Of a DNA stretch of 64,000 nt, positions 9,369 through 18,505 are shown piece by piece. Position 1 is the first letter of the stretch. The number at the start of each line of letters is the position of its first letter. Source of the DNA: Candidatus Kryptobacter tengchongensis (GTDB lineage: Bacteria; Bacteroidota; Ignavibacteria; Kryptoniales; Kryptoniaceae); NCBI GenBank assembly GCA_001485605.1, contig FAON01000012.1:124001-188000 (forward strand), read 5' to 3'. The notes under the pieces are model-generated. The model had not been told where the DNA came from. It made no database searches and was given only the letters and a program-made list of their open reading frames with translations. The position numbers were made by a program, and so were the translations under genes.

Positions 9369-10811
9369 ATGTTTAAAAGTGGAACTGAGATTGAAGTAAA
9401 AATTGAAAAAACTGTTTTTGAAGGGAAAAGCATTGCGAGAGTAAATGGATTCGTCCTATTTGTTAGGAATGTCGTCCCAGGGGATGTGGTCAGGGTGAAA
9501 ATTACAAAAGTTAAAAAATCATACGCTGAAGCAGAACCAGTTGAGATAATTCAAGGTTCTAATTTAAGAGTTAAACCGAGATGTAAATTTTTCGGTGTAT
9601 GTGGGGGTTGCAAATGGCAAAATCTTGACTACAACGCACAGATTGAATTCAAAAGAGATCATGTAATTGAAAGTTTTGAAAGAATAGGGGGATTTAAAGG
9701 CATTGACAAAATAGTTTTGCGCACTCTTCCCTCTGATGAAATTTTCTTCTACAGAAACAAAATTGAATTTTCTTTCTCGGAACAGCGATGGCTTTTGGAT
9801 GAAGAATTAAACAAACAAGATAAGCTCGGTGAAAATTTCGCACTTGGTTTCCACTTGCCCGATAGATATGATAAAGTTATTGATATTGATGAATGCCTAC
9901 TTCAGTCGGAATTAAGCAACGGAATTTTGAACTTCACAAGGGATTATTTCAAATCAAAACGAATTCCAATTTATTCATCTGAAAGAAACGAGGGTTATCT
10001 CCGCTTTCTCGTGATAAGGGAGGGAAAAAACACGGGCGATGTCATGGTTAATCTTGTGACATTTGAGGACAACCCAGAAATAATGTCTGAATTTTCAAAC
10101 GTCCTTCTCTCTAAATTTCCTAAAATTACAACGATAGTTAATAACATCAATACAAGGAAAGCACAGATCGCAGTTGGAGAATACGAGAAAATCTATCACG
10201 GCGATGGAACAATATATGAGAGACTCGGTGATTTCATTTTTCAAATTTCGTCAAACTCATTCTTTCAAACGAACACAAAACAAGCAGAAAAACTCTATAA
10301 GAAAATAGTTGAGTTTGCAAATTTCAAACCCGATGATATCGTTTATGATTTTTATTCAGGAACTGGAACGATATCAATTTTCATTTCGTCTTATGTAAAA
10401 AGCGTCATTGGGCTTGAGATAGTTGAAAGTGCAGTTGAAGATGCATGGAGAAACGCACAGATAAATAATGTTAAAAATTGCAGATTTATTGCTGGGGATT
10501 TAAGAGAAAAACTTTACAAAGATAAAACTTGGATGAAAGAAACTCCGAAACCAGATGTAATCATAATTGATCCACCAAGGTCTGGGATGCACCCAGATGT
10601 TGTAAAAGCGGTGGCGAAAATTCAACCAAGAAAAGTTATTTATGTAAGTTGTAACCCGACAACACAAGCAAGAGATGTAAAGATGCTAATAGAATATAAC
10701 CCGAACTATGAGATTGAAATCGTTCAGCCAATTGACATGTTCCCGCATACATATCATATTGAAAATATAGTTGTATTAAAATTGCTTCCCTCGCAACGGA
10801 AATCCATTTAA
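9369..10811 (+). CDS. rlmD: 23S rRNA (uracil-5-)-methyltransferase, RlmD/RumA family
   Basis: 480 residues. N-terminal TRAM domain (residues 1-60). Iron-sulfur cysteines C-x5-C-x2-C occur in RCKFFGVCGGCKW, with a probable fourth Cys in IDIDECLLQ. The Rossmann methyltransferase core has YDFYSGTGTISIF for SAM binding, IIDPPRSGMHPDV, and VSCNPTTQARD with the catalytic Cys. It methylates C5 of uridine in rRNA (U1939-type) or related RNA sites; the target base cannot be read from sequence. A 158-bp AT-rich gap without visible genes separates it from rluD. Confidence 0.9.
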   Translation: MFKSGTEIEVKIEKTVFEGKSIARVNGFVLFVRNVVPGDVVRVKITKVKKSYAEAEPVEIIQGSNLRVKPRCKFFGVCGGCKWQNLDYNAQIEFKRDHVIESFERIGGFKGIDKIVLRTLPSDEIFFYRNKIEFSFSEQRWLLDEELNKQDKLGENFALGFHLPDRYDKVIDIDECLLQSELSNGILNFTRDYFKSKRIPIYSSERNEGYLRFLVIREGKNTGDVMVNLVTFEDNPEIMSEFSNVLLSKFPKITTIVNNINTRKAQIAVGEYEKIYHGDGTIYERLGDFIFQISSNSFFQTNTKQAEKLYKKIVEFANFKPDDIVYDFYSGTGTISIFISSYVKSVIGLEIVESAVEDAWRNAQINNVKNCRFIAGDLREKLYKDKTWMKETPKPDVIIIDPPRSGMHPDVVKAVAKIQPRKVIYVSCNPTTQARDVKMLIEYNPNYEIEIVQPIDMFPHTYHIENIVVLKLLPSQRKSI

Positions 10812-10833
10812 AAATAAATTATCCTCAAACACC

Positions 10834-12951
10834 ATGAAGAGAATCTTAATTCTAACCCTGACGCTTATTCTTACTGTCTCCATCTCACTTTCGCAAAAAT
10901 TGAACTATCCCCAAACTAAAACCGTTGATGTCGTTGAAGATTACCACGGCGTTAAAGTTGCTGACCCATACCGCTGGCTTGAAAACTTTAACTCGGAGGA
11001 AGTTAAACAATGGGTTGAGGCACAGAACAAAATTACATTTGAATTTGTCCGCTCCATTCCTTCATATGATAAGATAAAAGCAAGATTAACAGAGTTGATG
11101 AATTACCCAAAATTTTCAGTCCCATCAAAAGCAGGCAATAGATACTTCTTTTTTAAAAATGATGGACTTCAGAACCAGTCTGTCCTATACATGCGTGAAG
11201 GTTTGAAAGGAAAAGATAAACTTGTGATAGACCCGAACAAATTTAGCGAAGATGGGACAGTTGCTTTGATGAATCTTTCATATAGCAAAGACGGGAAATT
11301 CATTGCTTACGGGGTTTCCACAAGTGGTAGCGATTGGCAGGAAATAAAAATAAAAAATGTCATAACCGGAAAAGATTTTGACGAGGTTTTAAAATGGTGC
11401 AAATTTTCAAGTGTTGCATGGCTTCCAGATAATTCTGGTTTTTATTACAATCGTTTTCCTGAACCGGGAACAGTGCCAAAAGAAGATGAAAACAATTATA
11501 ACAAGGTTTATTTTCACAAACTTGGAACGCCTCAATCCGAGGATAAACTTGTTTATGAAAGACCAGACGCGAAAGAACTTAATTTTTACCCGAGCATAAC
11601 TGAAGATGGGAGATATCTGATTTTAACCGTAACTCATGGAACAAGCCCCAAAAATAGAATCTACTACCGTGAGTTGAAAAGCAATGGCGACTTTATAAGA
11701 TTACTTGACGAGGCTGACGCAAGTTATGATTTTATCGGAAATAAGGGAAATATCTTTTACTTTGTCACGGATTTAAATGCCCCAAGGTATAAAATCATAG
11801 CAATTGACATAAAAAATCCGGAAAGAAAAAATTGGAAAGACATAGTCCCAGAACATAAAAAAGCAGTTATATCAGATGCGAGAATAATTAACGACCATTT
11901 TGTCATCGTTTACAACGAAGATGTAAAGCATAGAATTGAAATTTATTCACTTGATGGAAAATTTGTCCGGGAAATTAAACTTCCGGGGATTGGAACTGTC
12001 TCAGGACTTTCAGGTAAGCAAAAAGATAAAGAGATGTTCTTTGGTTTCACATCATTTTTACACCCATTAAATGTTTATAGATACGATTTCACCACAGGAA
12101 AACTTGAATTATTCTTTGAGACGAGATTAACTGGCTTTGACCCCAATGATTATGAAGTGAAACAAGTTTTTTACGAGTCAAAAGACGGTGTTCGCATCCC
12201 GATGTATATAATCCATAAACGAGGTTTGAAACTTGATGGGAATAATCCTGCTTTACTTTATGGTTATGGTGGTTTTAATATAAGCATTATGCCTTCATTT
12301 TCCGCTGTTAGGTTGCTTTGGCTTGAGATCGGAGGAGTTTACGCCGTTGCAAATTTGAGAGGCGGGAGTGAATATGGTGAGGAATGGCATCAGGCAGGAA
12401 TGCTTGATAAAAAACAAAATGTTTTCAACGATTTCATTTCCGCCGGTGAATGGTTGATAAAAAACGGATACACAAATTCTAAAAAACTTGTGATAAATGG
12501 AAGAAGCAACGGCGGGTTACTTGTAGCTGCGTGCATGGTTCAACGTCCCGATCTTTACGGAGCTGTTGTGTGTGAAGTTCCAGTTATTGATATGCTAAGA
12601 TACCATAAATTTACTGTTGGAAGATATTGGGTTCCTGAATATGGGAATGCTGAGGCAAATCCAGAACATTTCAAGTTTCTGTATGCATATTCCCCACTTC
12701 ACAACGTTAAAAAAGGAACTTCCTACCCGCCTATTTTGATAACGACAGCTGATCACGATGATAGAGTTGTTCCGTTACATGCTTATAAATTCACCGCAAC
12801 GCTTCAATCCGCAAATGCTGGGGATACACCGGTTCTTTTAAGAGTTGAAACGAAAGCAGGGCACGGGGCTGGGAAACCAACTTCAAAAATCATAGAAGAA
12901 CAAACAGATATCTACGCTTTTCTATTCAAAGTCATCGGGATTAACTATTGA
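10834..12951 (+). CDS. Prolyl oligopeptidase (S9A), secreted
   Basis: 705 residues with a clear signal peptide (KRILILTLTLILTVSISLS, cleavage near Ser-Gln 20-21), so it is probably periplasmic. The N-terminal seven-bladed propeller spans roughly residues 70-410, with the alpha/beta hydrolase behind it. The triad is Ser in GRSNGGLLVA, Asp in HDDRVVPLHAYKF, and His in AGHGAGKPT. The conserved YPQTKTVDVVEDYHG start and ADPYRWLE are typical of the family. It hydrolyses short proline-containing peptides, consistent with peptide scavenging. It ends convergently with miaA. Confidence 0.92.
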   Translation: MKRILILTLTLILTVSISLSQKLNYPQTKTVDVVEDYHGVKVADPYRWLENFNSEEVKQWVEAQNKITFEFVRSIPSYDKIKARLTELMNYPKFSVPSKAGNRYFFFKNDGLQNQSVLYMREGLKGKDKLVIDPNKFSEDGTVALMNLSYSKDGKFIAYGVSTSGSDWQEIKIKNVITGKDFDEVLKWCKFSSVAWLPDNSGFYYNRFPEPGTVPKEDENNYNKVYFHKLGTPQSEDKLVYERPDAKELNFYPSITEDGRYLILTVTHGTSPKNRIYYRELKSNGDFIRLLDEADASYDFIGNKGNIFYFVTDLNAPRYKIIAIDIKNPERKNWKDIVPEHKKAVISDARIINDHFVIVYNEDVKHRIEIYSLDGKFVREIKLPGIGTVSGLSGKQKDKEMFFGFTSFLHPLNVYRYDFTTGKLELFFETRLTGFDPNDYEVKQVFYESKDGVRIPMYIIHKRGLKLDGNNPALLYGYGGFNISIMPSFSAVRLLWLEIGGVYAVANLRGGSEYGEEWHQAGMLDKKQNVFNDFISAGEWLIKNGYTNSKKLVINGRSNGGLLVAACMVQRPDLYGAVVCEVPVIDMLRYHKFTVGRYWVPEYGNAEANPEHFKFLYAYSPLHNVKKGTSYPPILITTADHDDRVVPLHAYKFTATLQSANAGDTPVLLRVETKAGHGAGKPTSKIIEEQTDIYAFLFKVIGINY

Positions 12952-12966
12952 ATTTTTCTTTCATCA

Positions 12967-12999
12967 CCCGAAGAGAGCCTAACCTGGTTTCTCTTCGGG
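12967..12999. terminator. Hairpin between convergent genes, without a T-tract
   Basis: Perfect 10-bp arms (CCCGAAGAGA 12967-12976, TCTCTTCGGG 12990-12999), extendable by GCC/GGT. The miaA stop codon sits in the loop. Neither side has a good T run, so intrinsic termination is doubtful; it may be a weak terminator or a 3'-end stabiliser for the two convergent transcripts. Confidence 0.4.
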
Positions 13000-13926
13000 C
13001 TTGTATAAATTGAAGATTTCTATCACTTTATCTGCAAGTTCATTTAAATCTGTATTTTCATCAACATCAACCCAAATAATTCTTTTATCTTGTCTGAACC
13101 ATATAAGTTGTCGCTTTGCATATCGCCTTGAATTTCGCTTTATCAAATAAACCATTTCATCATAGGTTATTAACCCATCAAGATAATTGAACACCTCTTT
13201 ATATCCGACGGTTTGAAGTGAGTTTAAATTTTTATCATATCCAAGTGTTCTTAAATTTTTTACTTCGTCAATCAAACCCTTGTTTAGCATCTCATTAACC
13301 CTTTCCTCAATTCGTTTATATAATTTTTTTCTGTCCCACTTGAGCCCAATTTGAACTGCGTTAAAATTTATCTCCGGCTTCACTTCTTTCTGAAGTTGAG
13401 AAATCGGTTTACCTGTTAAATAATAAACTTCAAGAGCCCTTATGATTCTCTTCAAATTGTTCGGATGAATTTTTTGGGCTGATTCTGGATCAATCTTTTT
13501 AAGCTCTTCATAGAGAGATTCTTTTCCAAATTCCTTTGCCCTGTTGTAAAGTATTTCCCGAAGTTCCCAATCGGCACCAGGTCCCTCAAAGAAGCCATCA
13601 ATTAAAGCTTTGATATAAAGCCCTGAACCACCAACGATGATAGGAACTTTTCCCCTTGAAAATATATCTTCAATGATTTCACGTCCTCTTTCACCAAAAA
13701 TTCCTGCGTTGAATTCTTCATCGGGATTTAACTCATCAATAAAGTAATGTTTTATTTTCTCTCTTTCTTCCCTTGATGGCTTAGCTGTGCCAATATCCAT
13801 ATACTTGTAAACCTGCCTTGAATCGGCTGATATTATCTCTCCATTTATCCTTTCAGCAACGATAAGAGATAGCTTTGTTTTCCCCGATGCTGTTGGACCC
13901 ACAATTGCAAGAACTTTTCTCTCCAT
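12979..13926 (-). CDS. miaA: tRNA dimethylallyltransferase
   Basis: 315 residues. Walker A is GPTASGKTKL near the N-terminus, followed by ISADSRQVYKYMDIGTAKPS, the VGGSGLYIKALIDG segment, and the C-terminal SRRYAKRQLIWFR tRNA-binding signature. It adds the isopentenyl group to A37 of tRNAs reading UNN codons, the substrate for later methylthiolation. It is the last gene of the rtcA-folP-cdaA-GT2-pcm-miaA run, 9 bp after pcm. Length and motifs are normal. Confidence 0.96.
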   Translation of the reverse strand: MERKVLAIVGPTASGKTKLSLIVAERINGEIISADSRQVYKYMDIGTAKPSREEREKIKHYFIDELNPDEEFNAGIFGERGREIIEDIFSRGKVPIIVGGSGLYIKALIDGFFEGPGADWELREILYNRAKEFGKESLYEELKKIDPESAQKIHPNNLKRIIRALEVYYLTGKPISQLQKEVKPEINFNAVQIGLKWDRKKLYKRIEERVNEMLNKGLIDEVKNLRTLGYDKNLNSLQTVGYKEVFNYLDGLITYDEMVYLIKRNSRRYAKRQLIWFRQDKRIIWVDVDENTDLNELADKVIEIFNLYKPEEKPG

Positions 13927-13935
13927 GTTTTAAGT

Positions 13936-14616
13936 TCATCTGCCATTATTTCTGAATCTTTCTTCACTCCATCCTTCCTTTCCAATCAGTGGAACAAATT
14001 TGAAACCAAATTTTTTCTTTATATCAAGTTTATGCTCCTCAATTTTCTTTATGATGTAAAGCTCTTGAACCTCAAGGTCACCAATTGGGATGACAAGTCG
14101 CCCGTTAATTTTAAGCTGATTGACGAGCGATTTTGGAATTTTTGGAGCCGCTGCTGTGACAATTATTCCATCATACGGGGCAAATTCACTCCATCCAATA
14201 GAGCCATCACCAACAGTTCCAACGACATTATATCCAAGCTTTGAAAGCGTCTCAAGCGCTTTTTTTAAAAGCTCCTCAAATCTCTCAATTGTGAAAACCT
14301 GCGCTCCCATCTCTGCGAGAATTGCTGCTTGATATCCAGACCCGGTTCCAACTTCTAAAATTTTATCACCAGGTTTAACTTCAAGAGCCTCGGTCATAAC
14401 CGCAACTGTATAAGGCTGAGAGATCGTTTGCGAGCACCCTATCGGTAGTGCTGAATCCTCATAAGCATAATGTATAAATGCCTCTGGAACGAAAAGATGC
14501 CTTGGGACTTTTTCCATCGCCCGTAGAACATTTTCATCTTTTATTCCTCTTCTACGTAACAGCTCAACCATCGCTTTCCTTTCATCTTCAAATTTCCCCA
14601 AATTAAAATTTTTCAC
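13936..14616 (-). CDS. pcm: Protein-L-isoaspartate O-methyltransferase
   Basis: 226 residues. Hallmarks are the PRHLFVPEAF start region, the substrate loop GCSQTISQPYTVAVM, the SAM motif ILEVGTGSGYQAAILAE, and DGIIVTAAAPKIP. It methylates isoaspartyl residues in damaged proteins so that they can revert to aspartate, a repair task important at high temperature. The start overlaps the end of the GT2 gene by 14 bp, indicating coupled translation. A C-terminal tail of about 15 residues (EGWSEERFRNNGR) is ordinary for the family. Confidence 0.95.
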   Translation of the reverse strand: MKNFNLGKFEDERKAMVELLRRRGIKDENVLRAMEKVPRHLFVPEAFIHYAYEDSALPIGCSQTISQPYTVAVMTEALEVKPGDKILEVGTGSGYQAAILAEMGAQVFTIERFEELLKKALETLSKLGYNVVGTVGDGSIGWSEFAPYDGIIVTAAAPKIPKSLVNQLKINGRLVIPIGDLEVQELYIIKKIEEHKLDIKKKFGFKFVPLIGKEGWSEERFRNNGR

Positions 14617-15310
14617 CTTTGTTTTTTAACTCAAGAAAGTCATTGGAATAAAAACTTCTGAGATAAATTGACACAAATTTTAATGTATCGCCAAAATGTT
14701 TTATGTAGCTTCTTTCACCATTGTAGATTGTCTTAATATCAACGAAGCCGACCTTGAATCCAGCAAGCAACGCCTTTATTAAAAATTCGCTTTCAAAACC
14801 AAAACCATCACTTTTAACCTTGATCTTCTCAATTACTTCCCTATTAATCAATCTGAATCCGCACTGGCTATCGGGAACCTTGTGTCCAGTTCTTAACGAG
14901 ATCAAAAAAGATGTTGTTTTATTAGAAAAAATCCGTTCAATCGGCATCGGTTTCAAATTTCCCATTCTATTTCCTATAACAATGTCAAAACCTTCATTGA
15001 ATTTATCAAAAAACTTAGGAATTTCATCTGGGTCATGCTGAAGGTCTGCATCAAGGGTTAAAACCGCACTGTAACCGCCCAACTTTGCAAATTCAAATCC
15101 AGTTTTCAGTGCTCTTCCCTTGCCATAATTCCTGTCAAGCTTTAAAACATTAACACCAAAACTCAGTGCAACTTCCGATGTCCTGTCAGATGAACCGTCG
15201 TCAATAATAGCTATGTTCCTCAAAGGAATATATTTTTTTATTCCATCAATTAAAACTCCGATTGTCCTTTCAGCGTTATATGCAGGTATTACTGCACAAA
15301 CATTATTCAC
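14603..15310 (-). CDS. Family 2 glycosyltransferase (DPM1/Ppm1-like)
   Basis: 235 residues from GTG 15310, which overlaps the end of cdaA; a longer frame to 15406 reads inside cdaA and is rejected. GT-A fold: CAVIPAYNAERTIG, IAIIDDGSSDRTSEVA, RNYGKGRALKTGFE, and the LTLDADLQHDPDEIPKF DxD region. The nearest type is polyprenyl-phosphate mannosyl/glucosyl transferase. It has no C-terminal membrane anchor. A sugar donor and acceptor cannot be assigned. Its place in a folate/c-di-AMP operon gives no functional clue. Confidence 0.85.
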   Translation of the reverse strand: MNNVCAVIPAYNAERTIGVLIDGIKKYIPLRNIAIIDDGSSDRTSEVALSFGVNVLKLDRNYGKGRALKTGFEFAKLGGYSAVLTLDADLQHDPDEIPKFFDKFNEGFDIVIGNRMGNLKPMPIERIFSNKTTSFLISLRTGHKVPDSQCGFRLINREVIEKIKVKSDGFGFESEFLIKALLAGFKVGFVDIKTIYNGERSYIKHFGDTLKFVSIYLRSFYSNDFLELKNKGEKF

Positions 15311-16118
15311 TTTGTGAAACCTCTTCAAAAATTTCTTTTGGAGACTTATCTTCAGCTTGAAGTTCCGCAAGTAGTTTTTTCCGCAGACCTTCAGGCGATA
15401 GTCCACGGATTAATTTCCCCGCCTCAGCAACTGAAATTGTTCCTGTTTCTTCGCTTACAACTATCACAATTGCATCGGAAATTTCACTCAAACCAAGCGC
15501 TGCTCTATGTCTTGTTCCAAGAAGGAAATTTCCAATTCTTGATTGCGCACTTAAAGGAAGAGTACATGCTGCAGCTTCAACTCTATCTCCCGATATAACC
15601 ACAGCGCCATCGTGAAGAGGTGATTTCGGGAAAAAAATTGTCAAAAGAAGTTCTTTTGTGACCTTTGCTTGAATTGGAACGCCAGTTTCAATTATTGACC
15701 TTATGCCTGTTTGCCTCGGGATCACAATCAAAGCGCCAATTTGCTTTTGTGACATCTCTCCAACCGCCTCAATAACCTCATCAATAACAGCGGTCACGCT
15801 TGGCTTAAAAATCAAGCGAAACAACGGATTATTCCCAACAAGCATAAGAAGACGACGTAGCTCTGGCTGAAAAAGAATGATAAACGCAAGAACCCAAACA
15901 TCGCTGATAAACTTCAATAACCAGTTAAGAAGTTTTAAATTTACAAGCTCTGAAACAAATGAAAGCAAAACAAGAAACATCAAACCCAAAAAGATCTGAG
16001 CAGCAATTGTCCCTTTCATCCAAATGTAAAGTTGGCGAATTATAAGACTCACTATTAAAATATCAATCAAGTCAACAAGAGTAAGATGCAAGAATCCTAT
16101 TTTTAAAATTTCTGGCAT
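15303..16118 (-). CDS. cdaA: Membrane diadenylate cyclase (c-di-AMP synthase)
   Basis: 271 residues. Three transmembrane helices fill residues 10-85, then the DisA_N catalytic domain with the DGA motif in SPLHDGAVVI and the GTRHRAALG motif (RHR), both needed to condense two ATP to c-di-AMP. FQPELRRLLM precedes the domain as usual. c-di-AMP controls potassium and osmotic balance in other bacteria. It follows folP with a one-base overlap; folP-cdaA pairing is frequent in Bacteroidota and relatives. No CdaR homologue is visible next to it. Confidence 0.94.
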   Translation of the reverse strand: MPEILKIGFLHLTLVDLIDILIVSLIIRQLYIWMKGTIAAQIFLGLMFLVLLSFVSELVNLKLLNWLLKFISDVWVLAFIILFQPELRRLLMLVGNNPLFRLIFKPSVTAVIDEVIEAVGEMSQKQIGALIVIPRQTGIRSIIETGVPIQAKVTKELLLTIFFPKSPLHDGAVVISGDRVEAAACTLPLSAQSRIGNFLLGTRHRAALGLSEISDAIVIVVSEETGTISVAEAGKLIRGLSPEGLRKKLLAELQAEDKSPKEIFEEVSQSE

Positions 16119-17329
16119 TAAACTTGGCTTTGCTTAATTGTTATCTGTTTTATCGCATCAACAACTCTCACAACCCTCGTCATTTCCTTAACATCGTGAA
16201 CCCTGACAATGTTTGCACCGTTCCAAACCGAAATAGCAACAGCTCCAGCAGTTCCCTCAACTCGTTCCTCAACAGGCAAATTTAAAACATTTCCAATGAA
16301 AGATTTCCTTGAAACTCCTATCAAAATCGGATACCCAAGCGATTTGAACTCACGGAGTCGCCTTATTATCTCAAGATTATCATTTAATCTTTTCCCAAAG
16401 CCGATCCCAGGATCAATGATTATTTGCTCAATTCCAGCGCTTTGTGCCTTTGCTATGCCATCACTCAAATAGCTATAAATCTCTGAAATAACATCATCAT
16501 AATGCGGATTTTGCTGCATTGTTTTAGGAGTCCCTTTGATATGCATGATGACAACACTCGCATTATACCTTGCAATAATTTCAGCCATCTTTTCATCAAA
16601 TCTCAAACCACTTATATCATTTACAATTACAGCCCCATTATCAAGTGCTTGCCTTGCCACTTCTGATTTATATGTATCAATTGAAACTGGGACATCCGTT
16701 CTTTTCACAATTTCCTTTATCACAGGTATAACACGCCTCAATTCTTCCTCAAGTGGAACAGGCTCTGAACCAGGACGAGTTGATTCCCCACCCACATCAA
16801 TTATGTCTGCTCCCTCTTCAATCATTTTCATAGCATGCGCCACTGCTGAATCAACCGTGAAATACTTCCCCCCGTCTGAAAAAGAATCTGGCGTCACATT
16901 TAAAATTCCCATTATGTAAGTTCTCCTTGAAAAATCAAATTCCCTACCTCCAAATCTATAAACCATAAAATCATCGTAAAAACCTCTCACCGCTGTTGTT
17001 AACTTTTCAGCAAGCGCTTCCCCTTCGGCAGAGAAATTTTTTAACATGTTTATTAAATGCCAAAAATTTTCAACCTTTACTGAAATTATCAAATCCCTTC
17101 GCCCATTTCCATCCAACTTTGAAACGAGGACATCGCTCTCAAGATATCTGGCTATCTCCCGTGAGATAAAGGATGCAATTTCATCAGTTGCATTCTCAAT
17201 TTTTAAATTCACACAGACAAATTTTTCTGGTTTAAATTCAGAAGAAAGAAAGGGTTCAACCTCGCCAAATCTTGAAAATTCTTCAATTGCCTCCTCAATA
17301 GTGTTAATTTTAAGAACCCTAACCCTCAT
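16118..17329 (-). CDS. folP: Dihydropteroate synthase with an N-terminal extension of about 130 residues
   Basis: 403 residues; the usual length is about 270-290. The catalytic TIM barrel begins near residue 138: IMGILNVTPDSFSDGG, VDVGGESTRPGSEP, SIDTYKSEVA, VNDISG, IIDPGIGFGK, GVSRKSFIG and RVHDVKEMTR are all intact. It joins pterin pyrophosphate to p-aminobenzoate in folate synthesis and is the sulfonamide target. Residues 1-133 form an alpha/beta region I do not recognise (see findings). It starts 3 bp after rtcA ends and overlaps cdaA by one base. Confidence 0.93.
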   Translation of the reverse strand: MRVRVLKINTIEEAIEEFSRFGEVEPFLSSEFKPEKFVCVNLKIENATDEIASFISREIARYLESDVLVSKLDGNGRRDLIISVKVENFWHLINMLKNFSAEGEALAEKLTTAVRGFYDDFMVYRFGGREFDFSRRTYIMGILNVTPDSFSDGGKYFTVDSAVAHAMKMIEEGADIIDVGGESTRPGSEPVPLEEELRRVIPVIKEIVKRTDVPVSIDTYKSEVARQALDNGAVIVNDISGLRFDEKMAEIIARYNASVVIMHIKGTPKTMQQNPHYDDVISEIYSYLSDGIAKAQSAGIEQIIIDPGIGFGKRLNDNLEIIRRLREFKSLGYPILIGVSRKSFIGNVLNLPVEERVEGTAGAVAISVWNGANIVRVHDVKEMTRVVRVVDAIKQITIKQSQV

Positions 17330-17332
17330 AAT

Positions 17333-18394
17333 TTAACCAAGGTTAGTTTTTATTTCAATTTTATATGAGTTTTTGAACTCACTGATCTTAAACTCAACAT
17401 CAATAAATTTTTTGATCGTGTCCATATTAGTTTTCAGATGACTCGTAATTTTGGGCGTTGTAAATTGAGAAATCCCACTGGCTATAGAAAGCGGGAGTAA
17501 AATTTGATCTGCCATATATTCATCAACAGCTGATTCAGTTGATAAAAATTTTATAAACTTCTCACATGCCTCTTCAGCCACCAGTTCAGCTCTTTTGCCT
17601 TTCTCACCAAGATTAGTATAGCAACAAATTGAATTTTCAAAAATCCCAGTTATAGCAATTGTCGTGTTCTTTGAATAAGATTCGAGTTCGTCAATTATCG
17701 TTTCAATTTCGCCATATCCTTTTAAAATCCTCTCAGCGGTTCTCGCCTGTCTTTTTGCAACCTCATCTGTTAAGTTTGTATGTGCAGAATAAATTTGAAT
17801 TTTTAGAAGTTTGCCTCTATCAATAAGATTTAATGGTTTTACCCCATCAGCAGGATTTATAAGAGCTTTTATCTCGCCACCTCCGTGAGGATAAAATCCA
17901 GCCCTTTTTAGCTCAACCTTGATCTTCAAACCAAGAATTTCCATAAAATAAATCCAGCAATTTTTAATGTAATCAAAAGTGGGACTCCACGAAACATGCG
18001 TTCCACCTGTTATCGTCAAATTAGATGTTCCACTTGCAAAAGAAAGTGGGAGGTAAAGCGTTTGTAAAACAAGCGATGTAGCTCCAGCAGTGCCAATGTC
18101 AAATCGGAAATTTCCATTTTTTATTCTCTTCGGGAAAAACTTTATCCAACTTGATTTAAGTTTGGCACCCTCAACGATTGCCTCCGATACAATAGAAGCT
18201 GCTTCAATTGCTTTAAGATGCTGGGCTTGAATTCCTGGATTTGGTCTATTGGCTCTGATATTTATCATTTCAAAAGGTTTGAAGAGAAGAATTGAAAGAG
18301 CAAGGGATGTTCTTAACATTTGCCCACCACCCTCACCATATGAGCCATCAATTTGGATAATTTCTTGATTTGCTTTGACTTTTGCATCCTCCAT
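17333..18394 (-). CDS. rtcA: RNA 3'-terminal phosphate cyclase
   Basis: 353 residues. It opens with the family signature IDGSYGEGGGQMLRTSLALS. Further marks are ANRPNPGIQAQHL, GTAGATSLVLQTLYLPL, GGTHVSWSPTFDY and the ERAGFYPHGGGE-type segment (here LKRAGFYPHGGGEI). The adenylated His is probably the His of TSHLKTN near the C-terminus. The enzyme converts RNA 3'-phosphate ends to 2',3'-cyclic phosphate through ATP. In many bacteria it is paired with rtcB; here it instead heads the folP-cdaA group. No RtcR-type regulator is nearby. Confidence 0.93.
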   Translation of the reverse strand: MEDAKVKANQEIIQIDGSYGEGGGQMLRTSLALSILLFKPFEMINIRANRPNPGIQAQHLKAIEAASIVSEAIVEGAKLKSSWIKFFPKRIKNGNFRFDIGTAGATSLVLQTLYLPLSFASGTSNLTITGGTHVSWSPTFDYIKNCWIYFMEILGLKIKVELKRAGFYPHGGGEIKALINPADGVKPLNLIDRGKLLKIQIYSAHTNLTDEVAKRQARTAERILKGYGEIETIIDELESYSKNTTIAITGIFENSICCYTNLGEKGKRAELVAEEACEKFIKFLSTESAVDEYMADQILLPLSIASGISQFTTPKITSHLKTNMDTIKKFIDVEFKISEFKNSYKIEIKTNLG

Positions 18395-18471
18395 TTACAA
18401 GGTATGAGAAAATTTTTATTCCGTTTTCACTTAAAAATAAACAAAAAAATGCTCTTTTAAAATTTAAAACA

Positions 18472-18501
18472 AAAAAGGGCGGGATTTAACCCGCCCTTTT
18501 T
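18472..18501 (-). terminator. Intrinsic terminator of the tricorn-like gene
   Basis: A 12-bp perfect stem (AAAAAGGGCGGG 18472-18483; CCCGCCCTTTTT 18490-18501) with a 6-nt loop, just after the stop of the protease gene. On the minus strand it is followed by TTTTTTGTTTT. Its GC core resembles the terminator at 211-240. Confidence 0.9.
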
Positions 18502-18505
18502 GTGA

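Noticed and set aside
12967-12999. Strong bidirectional terminator between the S9A gene and miaA
   Set aside because: Good stem but no T-tract on either side; kept only as a weak hairpin call.
15311-15406. 32-residue extension of the GT2 glycosyltransferase
   Set aside because: It lies within cdaA and precedes the conserved CAVIPAYN start; GTG 15310 is sufficient.
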